Origin: Flavobacterium gelidilacus DSM 15343
Lineage (GTDB): Bacteria; Bacteroidota; Bacteroidia; Flavobacteriales; Flavobacteriaceae
Reading direction: 5' to 3'
Length of the DNA stretch: 64,000 nt
NCBI RefSeq assembly: GCF_000422685.1
Contig: NZ_AUGN01000001.1
Location: forward strand, 62,001 to 126,000
The translations under genes and the position numbers were made by a program. Under the pieces are notes generated by a model. It made no database searches. It had not been told where the DNA came from and saw only the letters and a list, made by a program, of their open reading frames with translations. The stretch's first letter is position 1. Each line of letters opens with the position of its first letter. This document shows, in pieces, positions 27,884 to 37,000 of this stretch.

Positions 27884-28982
27884 TTATTCTTCTTCTTTTT
27901 GTCCCATTAACATTAAATAGGCTTTCAAGAATTTATCAATATCTCCATTCATTACTCCATCAACATCGCTTGTTTCTGCTCCAGTTCTTACATCTTTTAC
28001 CAATTTATAAGGTTGCATCACGTAATTTCTTATTTGAGAACCCCATTCAATTTTCATTTTACCAGCTTCTATATCACTTCGTTGTTCTAATTGTTTTTTT
28101 AGTTCAATTTCGTACAACTGTGACTTTAACATTTGCATAGCTCTATTACGATTGTCGTGTTGCGAACGTGTCTCAGAACACTGAATTTGAATTCCAGATG
28201 GTTTGTGAAATAACTGAACTTTCGTTTCTACTTTATTCACATTTTGACCACCAGCACCGCTTGAACGAGCTGTTGTGATTTCAATATCAGCTGGATTGAT
28301 TTCAATTTCAATAGTATCATCCACCAAAGGGTAAACATAAACCGAAGCAAAAGAGGTATGACGTTTGGCATTGCTATCAAAGGGAGAAATACGGACTAAC
28401 CTATGTACTCCATTTTCACCTTTCAAATATCCAAATGCAAAATCTCCTTCGATTTCTAAGGTTACGGTTTTTATTCCAGCAACATCACCTTCTTGATAAT
28501 TTAATTCTTTGATTTTAAATTTTTGCTTTTCGGCCCACATCATATACATACGCATAAGCATGGCAGCCCAATCGCAACTCTCTGTACCACCAGCACCAGC
28601 TGTAATTTGAAGTACTGCACTTAGACTATCACCTTCATCAGAAAGCATGTTTCTAAATTCAATTTCTTCAATATGAGCGATTAACTCATCATAATATGAT
28701 TCAACTTCTTCATCTGTCATTTCACCTTCTTTGTGAAAATCCAACATAATTTGAAGTTCTTCATTCATATCAACAGCTTTCGTGTAATCTTCCACCCACT
28801 TTTTCTTTGAGCGTAAGTCTCTTACAACAATTTCTGCCTCTTTGGCGTTATTCCAAAAGTCAGGTGCAAATGTTTTTTCTTCTTCGTTAGTGATCTCAAT
28901 TAATTTCCTATCGACGTCAAAGATACCTCCTTAACGCACCAAGGCGATTAATAATATCCTTTACATGTTCTGTATTTATCAT
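27884..28982 (-). CDS. prfB: Peptide chain release factor 2, with programmed +1 frameshift
   Basis: RF2 terminates translation at UGA and UAA. The first frame starts at 28982 ([21 protein letters not shown]), then meets UGA at 28919-28917. A +1 shift at CUU-U continues in the frame beginning [13 protein letters not shown], giving a full RF2 of about 365 aa. The downstream frame has the anticodon-mimic SPF in [15 protein letters not shown] and the catalytic GGQ in [16 protein letters not shown]. Reading the gene only from the internal ATG at 28795 would lose about 60 N-terminal residues. It is divergent from the threonine aldolase gene. Confidence 0.95.
28917..28931 (-). promoter_or_regulatory. 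prfB: prfB autoregulatory frameshift site
   Basis: On the minus strand: AGGAGG, TAT, CTT, TGA, C. The Shine-Dalgarno-like AGGAGG, the slippery CUU and the UGA have exactly the spacing of the E. coli prfB site. Low RF2 would slow termination at UGA and favour the +1 shift, restoring RF2. Confidence 0.95.
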
Positions 28983-28990
28983 AATTTATG

Positions 28991-29011
28991 TAATTTTGTA
29001 ACACAAAAATA
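28991..29011. promoter_or_regulatory. Divergent -7 boxes of threonine aldolase (+) and prfB (-)
   Basis: TAATTTTG on the plus strand (28991-28998) and TATTTTTG on the minus strand (29011-29004) are only 5 bp apart and point away from each other. Both fit TAnnTTTG; -33 boxes are not obvious. RNA polymerase binding at the two would be mutually exclusive. Confidence 0.55.
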
Positions 29012-29029
29012 GTGATTCCTTTTGATTCT

Positions 29030-30055
29030 ATGGAAATAAATTTAATAAGTGATACCGTAACAAAACCAAGTGTTGGAATGTTACAAAAAATGTTTAATGC
29101 AAAAGTTGGTGATGATGTCTATAAATCAGACCCTACTGTAAATCTATTTGAAGAAACAGTAGCTGATTTATTTGGTATGGAAGCTGCGCTGTTTTTTCCT
29201 TCGGGAACTATGGCAAACCAGACTGCTATAAAATTACACACCAATCCAGGTGAACAAGTTGTATGTGATAAATATTCGCATATCTATCATTATGAAGGTG
29301 GTGGAGCCTCTTTTAATAGTGGTGTTTCATGTAATTTACTTGATGGAAAAAGAGGTTTAATAACAGCGGATTTAGTTAAAAACGGAATTAATGATCCTGA
29401 ATTTTATCACGCCCCTTTAACATCTTTAGTAAGTCTTGAAAACACTACAAACAAAGGAGGTGGTGCTTGTTATGAGTTGAAAGAACTTCAAAAAATAAAG
29501 CAAGTTTGTGACGACAATAATTTGAAATATCATTTAGATGGTGCTCGTTTATGGAATGCAATCGTAGCCAAAAAACAACATCCTAAGGAGTTTGGGAAAT
29601 TATTTGACACAATTTCTGTGTGTTTTTCAAAAGGTTTGGGCGCACCAGTTGGTTCTGTTTTATTAGGCTCTAAAGAGGATATGAAACGTGCCTTAAGAAT
29701 CCGAAAAATATTTGGAGGAAATATGCGTCAATCTGGTTATTTAGCTGCAGCAGGATTATATGCTTTAGAAAATAACGTGACTCGTTTAGAAGAAGATCAC
29801 AAAAAAGCCAAAGAGTTAGAAGAATTATTACTTTCATTTTCTTGGATTGAAAACGTTGAGCCTGTTGAAACAAACATTATAATTTTTAACTTACATAAAG
29901 CTATTGATGAGAAGCTGTTTTTAGAAAAATTAAAACAAAAAAACATTCATATTAGCTCAATGGGACATGGTAAATTAAGAATTGTGACCCATTTAGATTA
30001 TAAAGAAGTTATGCATACTTACGTAAAAGAAACTTTGAGTAAGTTTCATTTTTAA
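29030..30055 (+). CDS. ltaE: Low-specificity L-threonine aldolase
   Basis: PLP-dependent fold-type I enzyme cleaving threonine to glycine and acetaldehyde. The ATG at 29030 (MEINLISDTVTKPSVGML) is chosen over a GTG at 29012 because the -7 box and likely transcription start fit it better. Family motifs: DDVYKSDPTVNLFE, FFPSGTMANQTAIKLH, YHLDGARLWNA and the PLP-Lys in VCFSKGLGAPVGS. Length 341 aa is normal. Acetaldehyde produced here could be a substrate for the nearby aldehyde dehydrogenase, but that link is inference. Confidence 0.93.
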   Translation: MEINLISDTVTKPSVGMLQKMFNAKVGDDVYKSDPTVNLFEETVADLFGMEAALFFPSGTMANQTAIKLHTNPGEQVVCDKYSHIYHYEGGGASFNSGVSCNLLDGKRGLITADLVKNGINDPEFYHAPLTSLVSLENTTNKGGGACYELKELQKIKQVCDDNNLKYHLDGARLWNAIVAKKQHPKEFGKLFDTISVCFSKGLGAPVGSVLLGSKEDMKRALRIRKIFGGNMRQSGYLAAAGLYALENNVTRLEEDHKKAKELEELLLSFSWIENVEPVETNIIIFNLHKAIDEKLFLEKLKQKNIHISSMGHGKLRIVTHLDYKEVMHTYVKETLSKFHF

Positions 30056-30068
30056 GTACTTTTACTAT

Positions 30069-30115
30069 AAAAATCCCAAAAGTCATTTCTAGTAAATGAC
30101 TTTTGGGATTTTTTG
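30069..30115. terminator. Strong bidirectional terminator
   Basis: Long stem with arms AAAAATCCCAAAAGTCATTT and AAATGACTTTTGGGATTTTT between the convergent threonine aldolase and ybaB genes. Confidence 0.92.
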
Positions 30116-30117
30116 TT

Positions 30118-30441
30118 TTATCCAAACATATCCATTCCTGGAATATTAGGCATGCCTTCTTTAGCTACAGCAGCTAATTCTGTTTCGTTTACGTTTGTTG
30201 CTTTTTCAATGGCTTTGTTGAAAACAGTTATTAAATAGTCTTCCAACATTTCTTTATCAGCCATTAAATCATCGCTAATTGACACATTTTTGATCGTTCT
30301 ATTTGCTGTTAAAGTGACTTTTAAAAAACCATCATTGCTTTGTTCATCTACTAAAACGTGGTCTAATCTTTTTTTAGTTTCTTCTACTTTTTGTTGGGTT
30401 TCTTTAAGTTTACCCATCATTCCCATCATATCTCCAAACAT
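30118..30441 (-). CDS. YbaB/EbfC nucleoid-associated protein
   Basis: Small dimeric DNA-binding protein, 107 aa. The N-terminus ([26 protein letters not shown]) is the typical Met/Lys/Gln-rich helix; the middle is the beta sheet with [14 protein letters not shown]; the Gly/Met-rich C-terminus is [11 protein letters not shown]. In many bacteria it is next to dnaX/recR, but not here. It has its own -7 box upstream. Confidence 0.92.
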   Translation of the reverse strand: MFGDMMGMMGKLKETQQKVEETKKRLDHVLVDEQSNDGFLKVTLTANRTIKNVSISDDLMADKEMLEDYLITVFNKAIEKATNVNETELAAVAKEGMPNIPGMDMFG

Positions 30442-30470
30442 TGTTAATAATTTATTTATTGATTAAAGAA

Positions 30471-30478
30471 CAAAATTA
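30471..30478 (-). promoter_or_regulatory. -7 promoter box for ybaB
   Basis: Minus-strand TAATTTTG, 29 bp upstream of the ATG. Confidence 0.5.
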
Positions 30479-30510
30479 GTAAATTGCATCTGAAAATCAA
30501 TCTAAAAAAC

Positions 30511-32646
30511 ATGAAAAATAATCTATTTATTGTTGCATTATGCCTTATTTTTGCAACTTCTTGTAAAAAAAATAAAGAATCAAAAATGAGTCAGAACATT
30601 GCGCCTCCTATGGCAAAAGTAAAGGATACGATTTTAGAAAAACATGGTGATAAAAGAAATGATCCCTACTATTGGTTAAATGACAGAGAAAATCCAGAAG
30701 TTATTGACTACTTGACTAAAGAAAATGAATATTATGATAAAATAACGGCTCATACTAAAGCTTTCCAGAAAGACTTATTCGAAGAAATGAAGTCAAGAAT
30801 AAAAGAAGATGATGAGTCTGTTCCTTATTTTTATAATGGTTATTATTATATGACTCGTTTTGAAAAAGGAAAAGATTATCCAATATACTCTAGAAAAAAA
30901 GGTAGTTTAGAAGCTAAAGAAGAAGTTATTTTTAATTGCAATGAAATGGCCAAAGGTCATTCTTATTTCAGTTTAAGTGGATTGAGTGTAAGTGAAGATA
31001 ATAAATGGGTTTCTTTTGGTATTGATTTAGTATCAAGAAGACAATATACGATCCAAGTCAAGAATTTGGAAACTAACGAGATTCTTCCTGAAAAAATATT
31101 AAATTGTAGTGGAGGAGCTACATGGGCAAGTGATAATAAAACTATTTTTTATGTAAAAAATGATTTAAAAACATTGCGATCTGATAAAATTTACCGTCAC
31201 ACAATAAACACTAATTCTTCAAATGATATTTTGGTTTTCGAAGAAAAGGACGATACATTCAATACTTTTGTTTACAAAGAGAAATCAAAGAAATATTTAG
31301 TTATTGGATCATCAAGTACATTAACTAATGAATATCAAATATTAGAATCAGACAATCCAACAGGAAAATTCAGGTATTTTCAAAAAAGAGTTCGAGGTTT
31401 AGAATACAGTATTTCTCATTTTGGGGATAGTTTTTATATCGTGACAAATAAAGATAAGGCAACAAACTTTAAGTTGATGAAAACGAACGAAAACAATACT
31501 TTACAAGAAAACTGGACAGATGTTATTCCGCATAGAAAGGAAACTTTATTAGAAGGAATCGATATTTTTAAGGATTATTTAGTAGTTGAAGAAAGAACGG
31601 ACGGCTTACATAAAATTCAAATTAGGCCTTGGAGTGGAGTAGGAGCATACTATTTACCTTTTGAAAGTGAAACATATACAGCTTATACAACAACGAATCC
31701 AGATTTTGACACAAATATACTTCGTTACGGTTATCAATCGCTAACAACTCCTTCTTCAGTAATAGATTTCAACATGAAAACTAAAGAGAAAAAAATACTA
31801 AAAGAGCAAGAAGTATTAGGAGGAAAATTTGATAAAGATAATTATGTAGAAGAAAGAATTTGGGCTACAGCAAAAGACGGAACAAAAATTCCGATTTCAT
31901 TAGTTTATAGAAAAGGGATGAAAAAAAATGGAGAAAATCCAGTTTTGCAATACGCTTATGGTTCTTACGGTTATTCCATGGATGCTTATTTCTCAACAAC
32001 TCGTTTAAGCCTTTTAGATAGAGGATTTATCTACGCTATAGCACACATTAGAGGTGGAGAAGATTTAGGTCGAGAGTGGTATGAAAATGGAAAATTATTA
32101 AAAAAAATGAATACGTTTAGCGATTTTGTAGATTGTTCAAAATATTTAATAGGTCAAAAATACACTTCACCTAAGCATTTATATGCAGAAGGAGGTTCAG
32201 CTGGCGGTTTGCTAATGGGAGTTGTAGTAAATATCGCACCTGAATTATACAATGGTGTCATAGCACAAGTTCCTTTTGTGGATGTAGTAACAACTATGTT
32301 AGACGAATCTATTCCATTAACCACTGGAGAATATGACGAATGGGGAAATCCAAATGATAAAGAGTATTATGACTATATGAAGTCTTATTCACCATATGAT
32401 AACGTAAAAGCACAAGATTATCCTAATATGTTAATAACTACGGGTTTACACGATTCTCAAGTGCAATATTGGGAACCTGCCAAATGGGTAGCTAAGTTAC
32501 GAACAAAAAAAACTGATAAAAATATTTTATTGCTAAATACTAATATGGATGCAGGTCATGGTGGTGCTTCAGGAAGATTTGAACAGTTAAAAGAGACCGC
32601 AAAAGAATTTAGTTTTCTATTAAATTTAGAAGGAATTGAGAAATAA
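30511..32646 (+). CDS. S9-family peptidase, oligopeptidase B type, lipoprotein
   Basis: Serine oligopeptidase of the prolyl-oligopeptidase clan. The ATG at 30511 starts a lipoprotein signal (MKNNLFIVALCLIFATSC), preferred over an ATG at 30484. An N-terminal beta-propeller (about 60-420) precedes the alpha/beta-hydrolase domain with the nucleophile in GGSAGGLLMG, Asp in TGLHDSQVQYWEP, and His in DAGHGGASGRFE. HIRGGEDLGREWYENGK and PFVDVVTTM are typical of oligopeptidase B, which cleaves after basic residues. An envelope-anchored form is common in Bacteroidetes. Confidence 0.93.
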   Translation: MKNNLFIVALCLIFATSCKKNKESKMSQNIAPPMAKVKDTILEKHGDKRNDPYYWLNDRENPEVIDYLTKENEYYDKITAHTKAFQKDLFEEMKSRIKEDDESVPYFYNGYYYMTRFEKGKDYPIYSRKKGSLEAKEEVIFNCNEMAKGHSYFSLSGLSVSEDNKWVSFGIDLVSRRQYTIQVKNLETNEILPEKILNCSGGATWASDNKTIFYVKNDLKTLRSDKIYRHTINTNSSNDILVFEEKDDTFNTFVYKEKSKKYLVIGSSSTLTNEYQILESDNPTGKFRYFQKRVRGLEYSISHFGDSFYIVTNKDKATNFKLMKTNENNTLQENWTDVIPHRKETLLEGIDIFKDYLVVEERTDGLHKIQIRPWSGVGAYYLPFESETYTAYTTTNPDFDTNILRYGYQSLTTPSSVIDFNMKTKEKKILKEQEVLGGKFDKDNYVEERIWATAKDGTKIPISLVYRKGMKKNGENPVLQYAYGSYGYSMDAYFSTTRLSLLDRGFIYAIAHIRGGEDLGREWYENGKLLKKMNTFSDFVDCSKYLIGQKYTSPKHLYAEGGSAGGLLMGVVVNIAPELYNGVIAQVPFVDVVTTMLDESIPLTTGEYDEWGNPNDKEYYDYMKSYSPYDNVKAQDYPNMLITTGLHDSQVQYWEPAKWVAKLRTKKTDKNILLLNTNMDAGHGGASGRFEQLKETAKEFSFLLNLEGIEK

Positions 32647-32667
32647 TAAAAAATTTTTATAAATTTG
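32636..32667 (+). promoter_or_regulatory. Full promoter for the cysteine synthase/CBS-like gene
   Basis: TTG at 32636-32638, 21 bp, TAAATTTG at 32660-32667. The -33 element lies inside the last codons of the upstream peptidase gene. Confidence 0.65.
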
Positions 32668-32728
32668 CAAGGTTATAAGGTTGTCAAAAAAATCTATAAA
32701 AAAGTTTACCTTGACTAACATAATATTT

Positions 32729-33769
32729 ATGAAAGAACAAATAAACGCTTACAATAATGTTTTAGAACTTATTGGGAATACACCTCTTATTAAGCTTAAT
32801 AAAATAACAAAAAATTTAAAGGGTAATTTTTACGCAAAAGTAGAAGCCTTTAATCCTGGTCACTCTTCTAAAGATAGAATTGCTTTATACATTATCGAAG
32901 AAGCTGAAAAGAAAGGCATATTGACTCCAGGTGACACTATAATTGAAACTACTTCTGGCAACACTGGTTTTAGTATTGCTATGGTAAGTATCATAAAAGG
33001 ATATAATTGTATCCTAGCTGTTAGTTCAAAATCTTCAAAGGATAAAATAGACATGCTGCGAACAATGGGAGCAAAAGTCTATGTTTGTCCAGCAAATGTA
33101 TCTGCTGATGATGAGCGCTCTTATTATAGTGTAGCAAAACGTTTGCACGAAGAAACAAAAGGTTCTGTTTATATCAATCAATATTTCAATCAATTGAATA
33201 TTGATGCACATTATAACTCAACTGGTCCAGAAATTTGGGAACAAACTAAAGGACAAATTACACATTTAGTAGCTTGTAGTGGAACAGGAGGAACTATCTC
33301 TGGAATTGCTAAGTATTTAAAAGAGAAAAACCCAAAAATTTCTATTTTAGGAGTTGATGCTTTTGGTTCAGTATTAAAAAAATACCATGAAACAAAAGAA
33401 TTTGATAACGATGAAATTTATCCATACAGAATAGAAGGTTTAGGTAAAAATCTAATCCCAACAGCAACTGATTTTGATGTAATTGACAAATTTATGAAAG
33501 TTACTGATGAAGAAAGTGCACATACAGCAAGAGAATTAGCTAAAACAGAAGGTTTATTCGTAGGATATACTTCAGGTGCAGCTTTACAAGCTGTCAAACA
33601 GTATGATCTAGAAGGAGAATTTGATGAAAATAGCAATATTGTTGTTATTTTTCCAGATCATGGTTCAAGATACATGAGTAAAGTATTTAGTGATGACTGG
33701 ATGAGTGAGCAAGGCTTTTTTGACAGTGTCAACATTGAACAACAACAACAAATTGAATTTATAAAATAA
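32729..33769 (+). CDS. PLP-dependent cysteine synthase / cystathionine beta-synthase-like enzyme
   Basis: Fold-type II PLP enzyme of about 346 aa, starting at 32729 ([19 protein letters not shown]). The PLP-Lys is in [10 protein letters not shown]; the substrate loop is [10 protein letters not shown]; the phosphate cup is GTGGTISG. The end ([18 protein letters not shown]) resembles the catalytic domain of cystathionine beta-synthase more than CysK, but the C-terminal CBS regulatory pair is absent. So the acceptor could be sulfide (cysteine) or homocysteine (cystathionine). Upstream ATG at 32681 is not used because it lies close to the promoter. Confidence 0.85.
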   Translation: MKEQINAYNNVLELIGNTPLIKLNKITKNLKGNFYAKVEAFNPGHSSKDRIALYIIEEAEKKGILTPGDTIIETTSGNTGFSIAMVSIIKGYNCILAVSSKSSKDKIDMLRTMGAKVYVCPANVSADDERSYYSVAKRLHEETKGSVYINQYFNQLNIDAHYNSTGPEIWEQTKGQITHLVACSGTGGTISGIAKYLKEKNPKISILGVDAFGSVLKKYHETKEFDNDEIYPYRIEGLGKNLIPTATDFDVIDKFMKVTDEESAHTARELAKTEGLFVGYTSGAALQAVKQYDLEGEFDENSNIVVIFPDHGSRYMSKVFSDDWMSEQGFFDSVNIEQQQQIEFIK

Positions 33770-33793
33770 TTTGCATTAGCATAAACAATATAT

Positions 33794-33820
33794 AAAAACC
33801 TTCATAATGAAGGTTTTTTT
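33794..33820 (+). terminator. Terminator after the cysteine synthase-like gene
   Basis: Arms AAAAACCTTCAT and ATGAAGGTTTTT followed by a T-run. Confidence 0.85.
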
Positions 33821-33853
33821 ATGGAAATTATATAGTATTACTTAATTATATCT

Positions 33854-33861
33854 TATTTTTG
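33854..33861 (+). promoter_or_regulatory. -7 promoter box for the class V aminotransferase
   Basis: TATTTTTG, 15 bp upstream of the ATG, leaving a very short leader. No -33 TTG at the right place. Confidence 0.5.
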
Positions 33862-33876
33862 TAAAAACAATCTACT

Positions 33877-35364
33877 ATGAATGCTATTCAAAACAAAACT
33901 CAATTAGAAGAATATTTCCAAAAATTTAGAAAAAATATTATTGGAATTAATCAACAATTTGAAACTCCTTTTGGAAAAAAACCTATCATTTATACAGATT
34001 GGACTGCAAGTGGACGATTATATCGACCAATTGAAGAGAAAATAAGCAATGATTTTGGACCTTTTGTAGCTAATACTCATACCGAAACATCTGTTACTGG
34101 AAAAACAATGACTATTGCTTATCACAAAGCAAAAAATATCATTAAAAAACACGTTAATGCTAATGAAGATGATGTTCTAATTAATTTTGGAACTGGAATG
34201 ACTGGTGTCGTCAATAAATTACAACGTATCCTTGGATTAAGAATTCCTGAAAATCTAAAAGAATATACAATAATTCCAGATGCTATTAAACCAGTGGTTT
34301 TTATTTCGCATATGGAACATCATTCTAACCAGACTTCTTGGTTAGAAACGATTGCAGACGTAGTTATTATTCCAGCAGATAAAGAGGGTTTGTTTTGTCT
34401 TAAAGAATTTAATAAATTATTGGAGCAATATAAAGAAAGAAGTTTTAAAATTGCCTCAATTACTTCTTGTTCAAACGTGACGGGAATTATTACTCCATAT
34501 TATGAGGTAGCTAAATTAATACATCAAAATAATGGTGTTTGTTTTGTAGATTTTGCCTGTTCTGGACCTTATGTTGAAATAAACATGCATCCAGACGATA
34601 AAGAATGTTATTTAGATGCTATTTTCTTTTCACCACATAAATTTTTAGGAGGTCCTGGTACTTCTGGAGCTATGCTTTTTAGTAAGAACTTATATAAAAA
34701 CAATGTTCCCGATTGTCCTGGTGGAGGAACTGTTTCTTGGACAAATCCTTGGGGAGAACATAAATATATTGATAATATTGAAGATAGAGAAGATGGTGGA
34801 ACTCCAGGTTTTCTTCAAGTTATTAAAACAGCTTTAGCCATTCAGTTGAAAGATCAAATGGGTATTCAAAATATTTTGAAAAGAGAACACGAAATTGTTG
34901 AGTATGTTTTTGAAAGTTTAGGTGATATTGAAAATATTAACATTTTAGCCAAAGATCAAAAAGAACGATTAGGGGTTTTTTCTTTTTATATTGATGACTT
35001 ACATTTTAACTTAGGAGTAAAATTATTAAACGATAGATTCGGAATTCAAAGCCGTGGTGGTTGCAGTTGTGCTGGAACTTACGGACATTATTTATTGCAT
35101 GTTGACCAAGAAACTTCAAATAATTTGGTTTGTCAAATAGCTTCTGGAGATTTAATTCAGAAACCAGGATGGATTCGTATGTCAATTCACCCAACAACAA
35201 CTACAGAAGAAATTCAAATGGTTTGTGATAGCATTAAAGAGTTAGCACAAAACCATAAAGAATGGTCAAAAGACTATAGCTACAATTCAAAAACAAATGA
35301 ATTTGATTTTAACGGAAATGTTTCCAGTGATCATGATTTTGTAGAAGAGTTGTTTAAGTTTTAA
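33877..35364 (+). CDS. Class V aminotransferase / cysteine desulfurase-like enzyme
   Basis: PLP-dependent fold-type I enzyme of 495 aa. The N-terminus has YTDWTASGRLYRPIE, then NFGTGMTGVVNKLQ, the substrate-binding ISHMEHHSNQTSWLE, and the PLP-Lys in FFSPHKFLGGPGTSG. A Cys pair occurs in SRGGCSCAGTYGHYLL, where a desulfurase would carry its catalytic Cys loop. The family is larger than IscS/SufS and its reaction is not established; cysteine desulfuration is plausible given the upstream cysteine-forming enzyme. The stop is 2 bp from the stop of convergent lpxL. Confidence 0.85.
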   Translation: MNAIQNKTQLEEYFQKFRKNIIGINQQFETPFGKKPIIYTDWTASGRLYRPIEEKISNDFGPFVANTHTETSVTGKTMTIAYHKAKNIIKKHVNANEDDVLINFGTGMTGVVNKLQRILGLRIPENLKEYTIIPDAIKPVVFISHMEHHSNQTSWLETIADVVIIPADKEGLFCLKEFNKLLEQYKERSFKIASITSCSNVTGIITPYYEVAKLIHQNNGVCFVDFACSGPYVEINMHPDDKECYLDAIFFSPHKFLGGPGTSGAMLFSKNLYKNNVPDCPGGGTVSWTNPWGEHKYIDNIEDREDGGTPGFLQVIKTALAIQLKDQMGIQNILKREHEIVEYVFESLGDIENINILAKDQKERLGVFSFYIDDLHFNLGVKLLNDRFGIQSRGGCSCAGTYGHYLLHVDQETSNNLVCQIASGDLIQKPGWIRMSIHPTTTTEEIQMVCDSIKELAQNHKEWSKDYSYNSKTNEFDFNGNVSSDHDFVEELFKF

Positions 35365-35366
35365 TT

Positions 35367-36236
35367 TTATCTTCTATGTTTCCAACGTTTATGTGTCCAT
35401 AAATAAAATTCGGGCGCTTCATAAATTTGTTTTTCTACTCTACTTATATAATCATCAGTAATTTCAAAACGTTTGGTTTCTTTAGGATTTTCTGCCATTA
35501 ATTCAAAAGTTCCATCATAATAACCTCTTTTTACTTTCTTGGTTCTGAGAAATATGACATTCATATCATAGCGTTTTGATAAAAATTCAGCACCAGTATG
35601 TACAGGTGTTTCAATTCCCATAAACTTACACCAATGCAAGGCTTTATCAATTTTTGGTGATTGATCACTAGCAAAGCCATATATACTCAAAATGCCTTTT
35701 CTATTATTTTCATCAATAACTGAAGCTGTTTCTTTTGTAGTTATTAAATTTGCTTTAAATTTTGAACGAATATCGTGTACTAATCTGTCAAAATACTTAT
35801 TGGCAATTTTTTTATAAATTCCATAACCTTTAAAAGTAATTTGATGATTCATAGAAACAACCCATTCATAACTAGCATAATGTGCACATAAAAGAGCTAT
35901 GCTTTTTCCTTTTTTTTCTAAATTATGATAGACTTCAATATTGGTAAATTTAAACCGTTTATCCATCTCTTTTTTTGAAATTGAAAGTGTTTTAATCATT
36001 TCTAAAAACATATCACACATATGTTTAAAGAATTTTTTTTCGATGATATCTCTTTCTTCTTTAGATAAGTGAGGTAATGCTAAGGCTAAATTTTCTCTTA
36101 CTGTACTTTTTCTATATTTTATAATTCGATATACGATAAAGTATACAAAGTCAGATAATAAATACAATAACCTAAAAGGCAATATAGAAATCAACCATAA
36201 AATTGGGTAGAAAATAATAAAAATTAATAACTGCAT
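35367..36236 (-). CDS. Lipid A biosynthesis acyltransferase (LpxL/HtrB family)
   Basis: Membrane-associated LPLAT-family acyltransferase of 289 aa that adds a secondary acyl chain to lipid A. It has an N-terminal transmembrane helix (LLIFIIFYPILWLISILPF), the catalytic HxxxxE motif in ALLCAHYASYEWV, and the conserved ASDQSPK block. The C-terminal EAPEFYLWTHKRWKHRR is typical. A -7 box is 15 bp upstream; it is divergent from rhomboid. Confidence 0.9.
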   Translation of the reverse strand: MQLLIFIIFYPILWLISILPFRLLYLLSDFVYFIVYRIIKYRKSTVRENLALALPHLSKEERDIIEKKFFKHMCDMFLEMIKTLSISKKEMDKRFKFTNIEVYHNLEKKGKSIALLCAHYASYEWVVSMNHQITFKGYGIYKKIANKYFDRLVHDIRSKFKANLITTKETASVIDENNRKGILSIYGFASDQSPKIDKALHWCKFMGIETPVHTGAEFLSKRYDMNVIFLRTKKVKRGYYDGTFELMAENPKETKRFEITDDYISRVEKQIYEAPEFYLWTHKRWKHRR

Positions 36237-36251
36237 TCTTTAAAATTTTTA

Positions 36252-36259
36252 CAAATATA
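36252..36259 (-). promoter_or_regulatory. -7 promoter box for lpxL
   Basis: Minus-strand TATATTTG, 15 bp before the ATG; -33 not evident. Confidence 0.5.
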
Positions 36260-36318
36260 CTTATAAATTATAGTATAGCATTACATCAATTTTTTTACAT
36301 TTACAAAAAACCAAATTA

Positions 36319-36960
36319 ATGGATATATTACTGATCACAATTATTGCTGCAAATGCAATTGTAAGTTTTAAAGGATTTAGCGATCAATTATTTTTTAGAA
36401 AATATGAATTTCATATTGGAAGTATAAAGGCTGGAGAACAAATTAGAATGCTTACTTCAGGCTTTCTTCATGTTGATATAGCACATTTGGCTTTTAATAT
36501 GTTGACTTTGTATTTTTTTGCGCCTATAATCTTAAATCAATTTAATGATTTGTGGTTTTTATACATTTATTTTGGTAGTTTAGTTGGTGGAAGTTTATTA
36601 ACCTACTATTTTCACAAAGATGAGTACAGTTATAGAGCAGTTGGAGCTTCTGGTGCGGTAACTGGAATAATATACAGTGCGATTCTTTTATATCCTGAAA
36701 TGGATTTATACTTGTTTTTTATTCCAATTGGAATTCCAGGTTATATTTTTGGAATAGGCTATTTATTGTATTCTATCTATGGAATGAAAGCTAAGCGCGA
36801 TAATATTGGACATACAGCACATTTTGGAGGTGCAATAGCAGGTTATATTATAACTTTAGCAAAAGAACCTCATATGCTTATTGACAATACCCAAATGGTA
36901 ATTCTATTGGCTATTCCAATAGTAATACTTTTTTATTTACACAAAACGAATAAATTATAA
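36319..36960 (+). CDS. Rhomboid-family intramembrane serine protease
   Basis: Six-helix membrane protease of 213 aa. The catalytic Ser is in VGASGAVTGI and the catalytic His in HTAHFGGAIAGY; the early His motif HVDIAHLAFNMLTLY matches the HxxxN region of rhomboids. Substrates unknown. It precedes the SIMPL gene by 40 bp (to its likely ATG), so they may be co-transcribed. Confidence 0.94.
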   Translation: MDILLITIIAANAIVSFKGFSDQLFFRKYEFHIGSIKAGEQIRMLTSGFLHVDIAHLAFNMLTLYFFAPIILNQFNDLWFLYIYFGSLVGGSLLTYYFHKDEYSYRAVGASGAVTGIIYSAILLYPEMDLYLFFIPIGIPGYIFGIGYLLYSIYGMKAKRDNIGHTAHFGGAIAGYIITLAKEPHMLIDNTQMVILLAIPIVILFYLHKTNKL

Positions 36961-37000
36961 TTTTGGCATGCAATTTGAAATTGTATTAAAAAAAAACATC

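Noticed and set aside
27884-28795. Truncated prfB starting at an internal ATG
   Set aside because: The upstream sequence has the full first frame and a textbook +1 frameshift site, so the gene is intact.
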